Part shown: one piece after another, positions 28,425 through 36,349 of the stretch | Position numbering within the stretch: position 1 is the stretch's first letter | Layout of the letters: each line of letters opens with the position of its first letter | NCBI GenBank assembly: GCA_028694115.1 | Contig: JAQUUB010000017.1 | Coordinates: 1-64,000 of the forward strand | DNA from: Lachnospiraceae bacterium | Lineage (GTDB): Bacteria; Bacillota_A; Clostridia; Lachnospirales; Lachnospiraceae | Reading direction: 5' to 3' | DNA length: 64,000 nucleotides | The notes under the pieces: generated by a model | The model's input: the letters and a program-made list of their open reading frames with translations, nothing else | The model's database searches: none | Told to the model about the DNA's origin: nothing | Translations under genes and position numbers: made by a program

Positions 28425-29747
28425 CTATCTATGTCTTGCCTTATTTACACGCTCACACGCATTATTAAATGTATCAACATTTTTCTCAATAATTATGCTG
28501 TCTCTCCCTGTGTTAAGTGCAGCTTCTCCTAATACACCACTACCACAAAACTGATCCAATATCTTTTCATTTGGGTTACTTATAAAAGTTATTATCTGTT
28601 CTAAAAGTTCTACTGGCTTTTCCGCCTGATGTATCTTGCTATTCTTAGGTACTTGATCTATGTCAAAGACAGTTGGAAGCATACCATTTGTACCAGACAT
28701 ATAATTTAATGCTTCAGGATGTCCTTCTTTGAGAATTTCAAGTGTCATTTCCAAAAATTTAGAATCACTAAGCTGTTCATAGTCAAGATTTCCATATTTC
28801 CCTGTCACATCAAAATATGTTATGTGGCACTTATCAAGCCACATACAAATATAATCGCCAATAGGAATCTGTGATAAATCATCTGGGACAGTATCTACTT
28901 CATATAATATTGAATCCTTACATCCTCCCATCCAATCCATATACGCTTTATCCATTTCTCTGCTAACGTCATCATAATCATCTGTTTTAATAAGAAACTC
29001 AAATTCAATAACATCTTCCTCTTCATTTTCAGGTGGAATTAATGAATTATAATCTTCTTCAAAATGGTATATCATCATTTCGCTAATCATTGCTTTATTT
29101 TTCTTTGCATCCAACTTAAGTTCTCGTGCTTTTCCTTTACAGAACATCACTACCTGCTCCGTATTCTTTGCTTTACGCCCCGTATTAGCAACAAAATCTC
29201 CTTTTTTCCATGGTACAGTTGAATAGTACTCTAATCCTGCATTGGCAGCCATTTCTTTGACTTGATAAATATATTTATAGTTATCTGCATTTTCTTCGGG
29301 AAGAAATTCTACTAAAAAGCATCCTGGCTTAAGGACTCTTGCTTTCTCATCAAAGTCCTTTTGGGTATATAAAAATGATTCATATTCTGCAAAATTTCTA
29401 TTGCCACCCTTCAAAGATTTATCTAATTTATAAGGATGATCCGTAACCAATGCATCGATACTATTATCCTCAATCATTGATAGATTTCTACCATCACCAT
29501 TAATCAAAAGACAGTTATTTTCAACACCATTGTGTTCTCGTTTTACGCTATATACACCTTTATCAATACGTTCAAAGATTCCAGCATCTATTCCTTCATA
29601 TACCCTGGCACGTACACTCGGTGTTTTTACTTCCTTAACCTGCTTAACAACTTCCTCAGCTTCCTTTATTGTAAACTGGTCAATATCCATAAAATAATCT
29701 CGCAATGTCATTTGTATGCTTGGTGCTTTCTGTGTATCTGATGACAT
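28425..29747 (-). CDS. DNA methyltransferase (DpnA/N4-N6 class) with altered catalytic motif
   Basis: 440 residues, ATG 29747 with AAGGAGG 8 bases upstream. N-terminal winged-helix-like region (residues about 10-70), then the catalytic motif IV at about 110 (DALVTDHPYKLDKS) and, near the C-terminus, the SAM-binding motif I ILDQFCGSGVLGEAALNTGRDSIIIE (about 400). The order IV before I places it in the beta class of N4/N6 amino methyltransferases. Motif IV reads DHPY instead of the usual DPPY or NPPY, so activity may be changed. TRD region is in the acidic middle (about 220-330). The C-terminus NKARHR is one of the Arg-terminated tails, with no nearby downstream gene. Likely role: modifying element DNA against host restriction. 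Confidence 0.8.
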   Translation of the reverse strand: MSSDTQKAPSIQMTLRDYFMDIDQFTIKEAEEVVKQVKEVKTPSVRARVYEGIDAGIFERIDKGVYSVKREHNGVENNCLLINGDGRNLSMIEDNSIDALVTDHPYKLDKSLKGGNRNFAEYESFLYTQKDFDEKARVLKPGCFLVEFLPEENADNYKYIYQVKEMAANAGLEYYSTVPWKKGDFVANTGRKAKNTEQVVMFCKGKARELKLDAKKNKAMISEMMIYHFEEDYNSLIPPENEEEDVIEFEFLIKTDDYDDVSREMDKAYMDWMGGCKDSILYEVDTVPDDLSQIPIGDYICMWLDKCHITYFDVTGKYGNLDYEQLSDSKFLEMTLEILKEGHPEALNYMSGTNGMLPTVFDIDQVPKNSKIHQAEKPVELLEQIITFISNPNEKILDQFCGSGVLGEAALNTGRDSIIIEKNVDTFNNACERVNKARHR

Positions 29748-29780
29748 TTCTCATGCCTCCTTGATAATCAAATAAATTCT

Positions 29781-30281
29781 TTAAATATTGTTCATTGCTA
29801 ATTTAAAATAGTCATCTTCATCAATGCAAAGATAACCATGACTACATACTTTCTGAAACAGAAGATCAATTTCTTTTAAATCAGATACTATTGATAATTC
29901 TGGTGCTTTTTTCTTATCTGAATACTTGTTAAACACGGCTTCTGTATCACCAAATTCCGCATGATTAACCATAAGTACTTGTGTAAAATGCTTTGTACAA
30001 TTTGCATCTTCAAAATAATGATTTTTTATTTTTCCAGAACATATAATTTTAAAACCTTTTGCAAAATATTGATTTATTTTACTTGCAGCATCATCAAAAG
30101 AAATACACTCTACATAATCAATCGAACCTTCTGTGTACATATCCTTTGTTATTTCCGTCTCGAATTTTGCATCACTTATTGCTATTGTGAAGGTACACAC
30201 ACTTACTGGTTTATCTCCTAACTGTAAAACTCTTATTTTGGGAATCGTACAAATACGACCACCCATAACCACATTATTCAT
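29781..30281 (-). CDS. ssb: Single-stranded DNA-binding protein-like (OB fold)
   Basis: Start ATG 30281 (MNNVVMGGRICTIPKIR) follows AGAGG by 7 bases; the upstream ATG at 30296 is not well placed. About 166 residues. N-terminal OB-fold signature: N-x-V-x-M-G-G-R-I, V-x-F/T-x-I-A-I, YVECISFDDAASKINQYFAKGFKIICSGKIKNHYFE, and a final strand, matching SSB with the typical long L45 loop. No DDIPF acidic tail: it ends KLAMNNI, so it may not recruit host SSB partners. Probably coats single-stranded DNA during transfer or replication. Confidence 0.8.
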   Translation of the reverse strand: MNNVVMGGRICTIPKIRVLQLGDKPVSVCTFTIAISDAKFETEITKDMYTEGSIDYVECISFDDAASKINQYFAKGFKIICSGKIKNHYFEDANCTKHFTQVLMVNHAEFGDTEAVFNKYSDKKKAPELSIVSDLKEIDLLFQKVCSHGYLCIDEDDYFKLAMNNI

Positions 30282-30292
30282 ACATAAACCTC

Positions 30293-30991
30293 TCATTCAT
30301 AAAACATTTCAATATAGGAAGTAATATCACTGGCCACCATCTGTGGCTTAAACATTTTTCTTAATAAAGTAACATCGTTAATTTCAATGTACTTTTTTAT
30401 CTGCAGCATAGCCGCAATTTGCGATAAATCATAATCATTCAATAAATCTGTTACAACTGCATCATCAAATGATAATTCTTCCTGCTCCTTTTCCTGTTCT
30501 TCGTTAATATTTTTCTCATTTTTTGCCTCTTCATTTACTCCTACATCGGGCTGAATATAATCTATATCTCCCAGTTCTTCCGATTTTTTTACTGAAGCCT
30601 TTGCAAATAATTCTTTATCTGTTACTTGAGAATTTTTTTTACTGTCTGTATAATCCATTCCAGCTTTATTTGCAATGTCTATGACATCTGGCGCATACTC
30701 ATTTTCATCAAGAATATCTTCACTTTTTCTATTTCTAACAATTAAGAAAAAAAAGAGAGCTTCTGCTATGATAAATCCCAACACTATTCCTACAGGTGTG
30801 AAATCATTGAAATATTTGTCAAATGGATTATCTAATACCATACAAAATCCGGTTAAAAAATCGACTGACTTATCAATCATTAATCCAATTATTGCAGTTA
30901 GCCAATAGCCCAGGGCAATAAATAGTACAGAAAGCAAAATACCGCTTACTAAAATTATTGCTCCATTTTTTCTATTTCTTTTTTCACTCAT
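30293..30991 (-). CDS. Two-helix membrane protein with acidic cytoplasmic tail
   Basis: 232 residues, ATG 30991 with AAGGAA upstream. Two transmembrane segments at about 13-36 and 66-88, then a long charged, Glu-rich tail (NEEAKNEKNINEEQEKEQEE) and a C-terminal helical domain (DLSQIAAMLQIKKYIE). Lies between the coiled-coil protein 31014-32351 and ssb, in the same operon direction as the transfer genes. Function unknown; the C-terminal helical part is similar in style to the C-termini of the next two proteins upstream, so the three may interact. Confidence 0.65.
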   Translation of the reverse strand: MSEKRNRKNGAIILVSGILLSVLFIALGYWLTAIIGLMIDKSVDFLTGFCMVLDNPFDKYFNDFTPVGIVLGFIIAEALFFFLIVRNRKSEDILDENEYAPDVIDIANKAGMDYTDSKKNSQVTDKELFAKASVKKSEELGDIDYIQPDVGVNEEAKNEKNINEEQEKEQEELSFDDAVVTDLLNDYDLSQIAAMLQIKKYIEINDVTLLRKMFKPQMVASDITSYIEMFYE

Positions 30992-31013
30992 GGTTCCTTA
31001 TTCCTTTCCTAGA

Positions 31014-32351
31014 CTAAGATTCTGTATTGCAAAAGTTTATAATATCTTCATTTTCTGCTTTATTAGAAATGAGCTTATATAATTCCAGCCTTGATAAGAT
31101 GCTATTACTTCTTAATGCTTTTGTAATGATTTGCACCATTTCCTTAGTAAATTCATTTTCCATGAGTTTAATAAAAATAAGATTGTCCTGCTCTGCCTGT
31201 GATTTTTTTTCAAATTTCTTTTCAAAATGTCTGTTTATAAAACGTGAAAGAAAACTGGAATGTTTTTCAATATTTTTTTTATTGTTCTGTATTGGAATCA
31301 AGTCTTTTGGATCATAATCGAATTCCTCTACCACATTCATATCGTTTTCATCATCTAAATACATGGCTGATACATCTGGATTTGCCTGTGAAATCATTTC
31401 AAAATCATCTATTTGATCAATTTCTGAAACTTCTACCTTTTTATCAATGCCAGGTGTTGTCAAGCTTGCATTACGCATATTTGCTATTTGTTGCTCCATA
31501 GTTTCAATTTGTTTTACAAGTATTGCATTTTCTGCTTTACCTTGTACGCAATCCGTTTGTGTTGAATCTAATTTTGTATGCATTTCAGCCAAGGACTTCT
31601 CTGTTTCTAATTTTTCAGCAAGAATTCTATCATTTATTGTATTAAGCTGGCATATCATCTCTTTATAATGATTTGCTTTTTTCTCTGCCATTACCAAAGT
31701 TGATTTTGTTTTTTCTAACTCTTTTTTTAGGTGATCAGCTTCTATTTTATGATCCATATAAGCCTTTTTATTGGATATCGATGTTTCCATCATATTTTTT
31801 TGTTCCAATCGATAACTATCCAGCTCAGTCATTACATTATTAAGTCGATCATTTAACTGTTTATTTTCTGTTTTTAAATGTTCGATAAATTCTTTTTCAA
31901 TTCCTATCTGCTCCGATTTTTCTATTTGCTCGATTTTTACTTTCGGTGGCAATTTTGCCAAAATCTTTGCATCTACCAATGTCTTGAATTCAGCAATATC
32001 TTTAGAATTTTTCTCAATATCATGCATTTCTTCAATGCTAATATCATTGGCTATACAATTAGAAAGAATAGGTAAATAATCTATTATCCTTCCTCTCTGA
32101 TCACCAAGAAATTCTACATATTCATACCAGGACGCTGATACATTATTTTTTAACAAAAACATATACACTTCCATATCGCTATCCTGGAGCATATCAAAGT
32201 AGTCTAAAATCAAGTCATATACCCTGATTTCTACGTGTTCAGTAGAAATCAATTTTGTTATAAAATCCGATATTTCAATATGACCATCTGAATGTGCTTG
32301 AAATGCTAATTCCTTCAATTTAGACAAGTATTCATCTATTGTCTTTTCCAT
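31014..32351 (-). CDS. Coiled-coil protein
   Basis: 445 residues, ATG 32351 with GGAAGGAG upstream. N-terminal helical domain (1-150), a continuous coiled coil at about 150-285 (heptads with EKSEQIGIEKEFIEHLKTE ... MEQQIANMRN), an acidic linker, and a basic C-terminal segment (RFINRHFEKKFEKKS) followed by a helical end. Soluble. It is followed by the two-helix membrane protein and preceded by another coiled-coil protein, suggesting a structural or scaffold complex at the end of the transfer operon. No family recognised. Confidence 0.65.
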   Translation of the reverse strand: MEKTIDEYLSKLKELAFQAHSDGHIEISDFITKLISTEHVEIRVYDLILDYFDMLQDSDMEVYMFLLKNNVSASWYEYVEFLGDQRGRIIDYLPILSNCIANDISIEEMHDIEKNSKDIAEFKTLVDAKILAKLPPKVKIEQIEKSEQIGIEKEFIEHLKTENKQLNDRLNNVMTELDSYRLEQKNMMETSISNKKAYMDHKIEADHLKKELEKTKSTLVMAEKKANHYKEMICQLNTINDRILAEKLETEKSLAEMHTKLDSTQTDCVQGKAENAILVKQIETMEQQIANMRNASLTTPGIDKKVEVSEIDQIDDFEMISQANPDVSAMYLDDENDMNVVEEFDYDPKDLIPIQNNKKNIEKHSSFLSRFINRHFEKKFEKKSQAEQDNLIFIKLMENEFTKEMVQIITKALRSNSILSRLELYKLISNKAENEDIINFCNTES

Positions 32352-32367
32352 TACAGCCTGCTCCTTC

Positions 32368-33309
32368 CTATTCGTTTAAAAAATACCCGCCACTAGACTC
32401 TGGACGTTTCATCATAGTCAGATTTGCCAGCTCCGATAATTTCTGATTTATTGTATCTTTTTGATTTTCTGTTTTTTCAGCTTCCTGTATTTTATAGTTT
32501 AACTTCACAATTTCATTACGAAGCTCATTAATTTTATTCTGCTGACTATTCATCATCTTTTGCTGGAGGCTCATAAGTGCAGTTAATCTTTCAATTTCTT
32601 TTTTATCCGTTTCCATCTCATGAATAAGTTCAGAAGAATATGCCGCAAATTCTGAAGTTGCAAGTTGAAAGTTTGCTGCCATTTTATTTAATTTTTCATT
32701 CGCTATATGAATGGCGTTAGACTCATCATTTTTTGTACCAAATACCGACATAAGACTTCCAAAGACATCTGCATATCCAGGTTCTTCCGTTTGTCTTTGC
32801 TCTACAACTACTCTCTTTGGTTCTTCATTAATTGGAGTTATTGTTTGTTCCTTTACCTCTTCCGGATCACCTGGTACATAAGTTACCACTTTTTCATAAA
32901 TTTCTACTTCATCCTCTCCAGACAAAAATAATTTTTTTATCTTTTCTAATGGAATATCTCGTTCAATTGCTTCTATAAATACAATGCCAAAATCATCAAT
33001 AGAAATATTACTAGCATTACTATTTCTAAAGAAATCATTTACCCATGCGAGATGCTCCGCTGTTACTTTTAAATTATTTAAGAAACTTGCAATATTAAAC
33101 AGATAAGTTTGATCTTCCCCAAATATAGAAGCATTTGCACTTATATACCTTAGAACATCATCCCTAATTCCAATTGAGGAATCTTTCTTTAAATTTTCCA
33201 TTACAAACTGTGACAACTTATAATTTTCTTTTTCAATATTTTGAAAATATCCCGCCACTTCACTCTGATCTTTATCTCTTAAATTAACTATCTTATGCTC
33301 TATATCCAT
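32368..33309 (-). CDS. Coiled-coil protein
   Basis: 313 residues, ATG 33309 with GGAGGC 6 bases upstream. Helical N-terminal domain (to about 140, with LSGEDEVEIYEKVVTYVPGDPEEV after it), then a coiled coil at about 195-285 (IHANEKLNKMAANFQLAT ... MMNSQQNKINELRNEIVKL). Domain order matches that of the neighbour at 31014-32351, so they could be paralogues or partners. Function unknown. Confidence 0.65.
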   Translation of the reverse strand: MDIEHKIVNLRDKDQSEVAGYFQNIEKENYKLSQFVMENLKKDSSIGIRDDVLRYISANASIFGEDQTYLFNIASFLNNLKVTAEHLAWVNDFFRNSNASNISIDDFGIVFIEAIERDIPLEKIKKLFLSGEDEVEIYEKVVTYVPGDPEEVKEQTITPINEEPKRVVVEQRQTEEPGYADVFGSLMSVFGTKNDESNAIHIANEKLNKMAANFQLATSEFAAYSSELIHEMETDKKEIERLTALMSLQQKMMNSQQNKINELRNEIVKLNYKIQEAEKTENQKDTINQKLSELANLTMMKRPESSGGYFLNE

Positions 33310-33339
33310 CTATGCCTCCATTTTCCCTATTATACAGGT

Positions 33340-34467
33340 CTATTGAACGATTACTTCATTGCTAATATCTTCGTACTGTTCTACTCCTACATCTTCATCC
33401 GTATTATCATATTGCGTAACGTTTTCTGTAAGATTTACATTTGCAGTATTATTTTGTTCTGTTTGATTCGATGATGCATTTTCTTCATCAAATCTCTTAT
33501 CTAAGCCAGTTGATGGATTATAAATCATGTTTCCATCCTGGTCATAAAGAATAATTGGGTCATTCCAATCGACATTTTCATCATAAGAATTTCCATTATA
33601 ATAATAGTTATCTTCTGATGTTACATACCTGAACATCCCTATTCCATCAATATAGTAATAGCCTGTCTTTAGCCAATCCGGTATTATGATTTCAATACAG
33701 TTACTGTGTAAAAAGTCGTATTGATATGTTGTAAATTCTTCAAGATGACTAAAGGTATGTATATTTGCTTTCATCTTAAAATCCTGATAATAAGTGCCTG
33801 TATACCATTCACACACATAACTTTTATCTTTGGTAAGATTTAGTATTGTTCCTCCTTCTGAAATAGAGGTATCACGTATTTTTTTTCCTCCGATTTTGTC
33901 AATAAATAAATTTGATACCGTAAGATATTGATTTAATTCATTTACATCTGAATCAGAATAAACATAACCTTTATAGCCATCTCCATCAGAATTTATTATG
34001 CGGTAATGTCCACTATCATCGCCTTCCAAATTTGCAACTCCAATGGTGTATCCATAATCTGCAAACCTTTCCCATTCAATTCCTTTATATGGTACGGAAG
34101 TTGATGAAATATATAAGAGCTTGTCTCCCTCATATAAGGTTGGAATATCAATATCATTTGTACTTGTAAACCATATTGTATGATTTATAAAAGTATCTTT
34201 ACCCCAATTCAACGCTCCAGTTGGACATAGTTTAAATACGTTTTCTTCCGAAATACCATCCAGATCATTGGTTATATCATCTGTTTTTTCATTATGCCAT
34301 ACATAATAGCAGCCATTTGTAAGATCCTTTACAGAAGCTGCCTCTGTGATTGTTTTATTGTTCTGGCTAAAAGTATCAAAGGAGATAACACCTGTAGAAA
34401 TATAAACAATAATTAAAGCAATGACACTAAGAGCAATTAGGGATACAATAAGTGTCTTTTTTTTCAT
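33340..34467 (-). CDS. Membrane-anchored extracytoplasmic protein of the transfer operon
   Basis: 375 residues, ATG 34467 overlapping the upstream stop (ATGA), SD AAGGGG. Transmembrane anchor at residues 6-26, then an aromatic, beta-rich outer domain with many Tyr/Trp/Asp and two cysteines early (CYYVW, KLCPTGA), and an acidic C-terminal tail (NTDEDVGVEQYEDISNE). It could be a pseudopilus-like or cell-wall component of the secretion apparatus, by analogy with membrane-anchored T4SS accessory proteins; sequence alone does not identify it. Confidence 0.6.
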   Translation of the reverse strand: MKKKTLIVSLIALSVIALIIVYISTGVISFDTFSQNNKTITEAASVKDLTNGCYYVWHNEKTDDITNDLDGISEENVFKLCPTGALNWGKDTFINHTIWFTSTNDIDIPTLYEGDKLLYISSTSVPYKGIEWERFADYGYTIGVANLEGDDSGHYRIINSDGDGYKGYVYSDSDVNELNQYLTVSNLFIDKIGGKKIRDTSISEGGTILNLTKDKSYVCEWYTGTYYQDFKMKANIHTFSHLEEFTTYQYDFLHSNCIEIIIPDWLKTGYYYIDGIGMFRYVTSEDNYYYNGNSYDENVDWNDPIILYDQDGNMIYNPSTGLDKRFDEENASSNQTEQNNTANVNLTENVTQYDNTDEDVGVEQYEDISNEVIVQ

Positions 34468-35030
34468 ATAAATACCCCTTTTTCAATTTCTACAATTCCT
34501 GATGCCTGGGTTACTATATGATGTACTTCATCTGTTTTCATAGCATTAATGACAATAACTGTAACAACAACTGCCACTATAGCCAGGATTGCAAATATTC
34601 CAAGTTTAACAAGGAGTTGTTTTTGTGCTTCATCTGACATCTTTTCTTTCTGCTGTTTTAGTAATGCTTCTTCCTGTTTGATACGTTCTGCCGCCATATG
34701 TAATTGTGCTAAATCTTCTGTTGGCTTTGAATAATAGGCTTTTGATGGCTTTGAAATAAGTAATTTAAAATATCGAATAAGAGATAGGTCCTCATTGTAA
34801 TTACACCCATATGCCACACCACCCACAAGAGGAATTAAAGTCAATACAAGTGTCATATTTATGCTGATTTCTAACACAAATGTACCAATCAAATTAATTG
34901 CTATGCCTGCCACAATTCCTCCTACAAAAACTACTTTCTGTAGTAATGATTGGTAATTAAGATATGAAATCCCCATAAATGCATCTGTATTTACCTCCTC
35001 TAAATTTACATTTCTATTCATTGTTGCCAT
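34464..35030 (-). CDS. VirB3/PrgI-like inner membrane T4SS subunit
   Basis: 188 residues, ATG 35030 with GAGGTGAG upstream. Two closely spaced hydrophobic segments at about 28-70 after a short N-terminal region, as in VirB3 and PrgI proteins, then a soluble helical stretch (LHMAAERIKQEEALLKQQKEKM) and a third transmembrane helix at about 137-163. Position directly after the VirB6-like gene agrees with a VirB3-type role. The third helix is unusual for the family. Identification is by topology and position rather than by motif. Confidence 0.55.
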   Translation of the reverse strand: MATMNRNVNLEEVNTDAFMGISYLNYQSLLQKVVFVGGIVAGIAINLIGTFVLEISINMTLVLTLIPLVGGVAYGCNYNEDLSLIRYFKLLISKPSKAYYSKPTEDLAQLHMAAERIKQEEALLKQQKEKMSDEAQKQLLVKLGIFAILAIVAVVVTVIVINAMKTDEVHHIVTQASGIVEIEKGVFI

Positions 35031-35046
35031 TAAAATCTCACCTCAT

Positions 35047-35946
35047 TTAAAAGAATCTTCCAATAATGCTATCTGCGGACTTGACCAGCCCTGAAATAAC
35101 AATAGGAGCAACTGCATTTTGTACTGTAATATACAATAATTTACTTGTAATATCTAAAGAAGCATAATCAAACGAAATTAATCCACCATTTATCAAGGCT
35201 ACTCCAAGCTTCACGCATATGACCATAAATGCTCCACTTATGCAAAATCCAAAAAATGTTTTCAGATAACTGGATGTTACCCTAGATGATTCCGCTGTTC
35301 CAGAAGCCATTGCTACCGTTACACTCGAAAAAGGCAAAATTGCCAATGGCTTTAATATTCTTTGAAATGCACTTGATAAAATAGATATGCATGACGCTAC
35401 TGTAATACCCAGCGTTATAAGTGCTCCAATAAAGAATAAAAGCTGTGTAAATGCAATTGATAAAAGCTCACTTGCAAATGCTATCAAATCAGTGCCAAAA
35501 CTTACAAAATGTATTTCTGTTGTTGGTTTCATTTCAGAAGCTTCTGTAAGTGCGCTGGAAAGATCTGAAGATACACTTAATAAATATGTTCCTGAACCAT
35601 ACCCAGATAGCTTATCTGTCAAACCATCTGCTATTTGCATGATATATCCCATAACATCCCATAAATTAGCTAAAATTCCTACTAAAATACCGAATTTTAT
35701 TGCATCTCCTAAAAACTTTCTCACCTGTTGCTCTGGTGGAGTACCAGTTACATCTTTGCAGATGGCAATAAGGAAAAATACTATTGTAATTGGAAGAGCT
35801 ACATTAGATATTGCATTATACATGCTTCTTGTGGTGCTATAAATCGAACCGCTTGCAGCTGTTGGCGATGTTGTAAAAAGCGTCATAGCTACTGTTATAA
35901 GGTTATTCCATACACCATACGCCACTTCAAATATTTTCTCTGTCAT
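35047..35946 (-). CDS. VirB6/TrbL-like polytopic membrane protein
   Basis: 299 residues, ATG 35946 with GGGGTGAG 6 bases upstream. At least five hydrophobic segments (about 50-66, 90-110, 155-190, 200-235, 265-290), with glycine- and serine-rich turns: LLFFIGALITLGITVASCISIL is the clearest. The layout matches the TrbL/VirB6 family that forms the channel core of conjugative T4SS. It sits between the Maff2-like gene and the VirB3-like gene, the order seen in clostridial conjugative transposons. Confidence 0.75.
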   Translation of the reverse strand: MTEKIFEVAYGVWNNLITVAMTLFTTSPTAASGSIYSTTRSMYNAISNVALPITIVFFLIAICKDVTGTPPEQQVRKFLGDAIKFGILVGILANLWDVMGYIMQIADGLTDKLSGYGSGTYLLSVSSDLSSALTEASEMKPTTEIHFVSFGTDLIAFASELLSIAFTQLLFFIGALITLGITVASCISILSSAFQRILKPLAILPFSSVTVAMASGTAESSRVTSSYLKTFFGFCISGAFMVICVKLGVALINGGLISFDYASLDITSKLLYITVQNAVAPIVISGLVKSADSIIGRFF

Positions 35947-36014
35947 AAAGTTCTCACCCCTTAAAAGCTACCAGTCATTAAAAAGCTGGCAAAATAATAT
36001 TCATGCAACATCCT

Positions 36015-36347
36015 TTAGGTGAGTGCTGTAATAATAGCTGAAATGCCTACCATGATACCACCTGCAACAATTGTATAAATTGCGGAATACTCTCCGTTCT
36101 GATCTTTCTTCTGGAAGGACTCTGCAAATTTGACACCACCGTAAATTAATACAATCACACCTGCAGCTGCCACAATACTAATGGCTACAGTTTTTAGTTT
36201 ATTAATTGGTTGTAAATAAGAATCTGATGCAAAAACTGTTATTGGTGCTGTCACATAGGCGTAAGTCAAAGCTGTTGGTATTGCGATAATTGCCTGCTTG
36301 CTTCTTTTTAATACTACTTTCATTTTCTCTTTGATTTTCTTTAACAT
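36015..36347 (-). CDS. Maff2/VirB2-like small membrane subunit
   Basis: 110 residues, ATG 36347 with AGGAGG 7 bases upstream. A basic N-terminus (KKIKEKMKVVLKRSKQ), a hydrophobic signal-like helix, then two transmembrane helices (VAISIVAAAGVIVLIYGGVKFAESF and AIYTIVAGGIMVGISAIITALT). The Maff2 family of Firmicutes conjugative elements has this form and resembles VirB2/TrbC pilins. It starts 3 bases before the coupling-protein stop, hence likely co-translated. Confidence 0.75.
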   Translation of the reverse strand: MLKKIKEKMKVVLKRSKQAIIAIPTALTYAYVTAPITVFASDSYLQPINKLKTVAISIVAAAGVIVLIYGGVKFAESFQKKDQNGEYSAIYTIVAGGIMVGISAIITALT

Positions 36348-36349
36348 TG

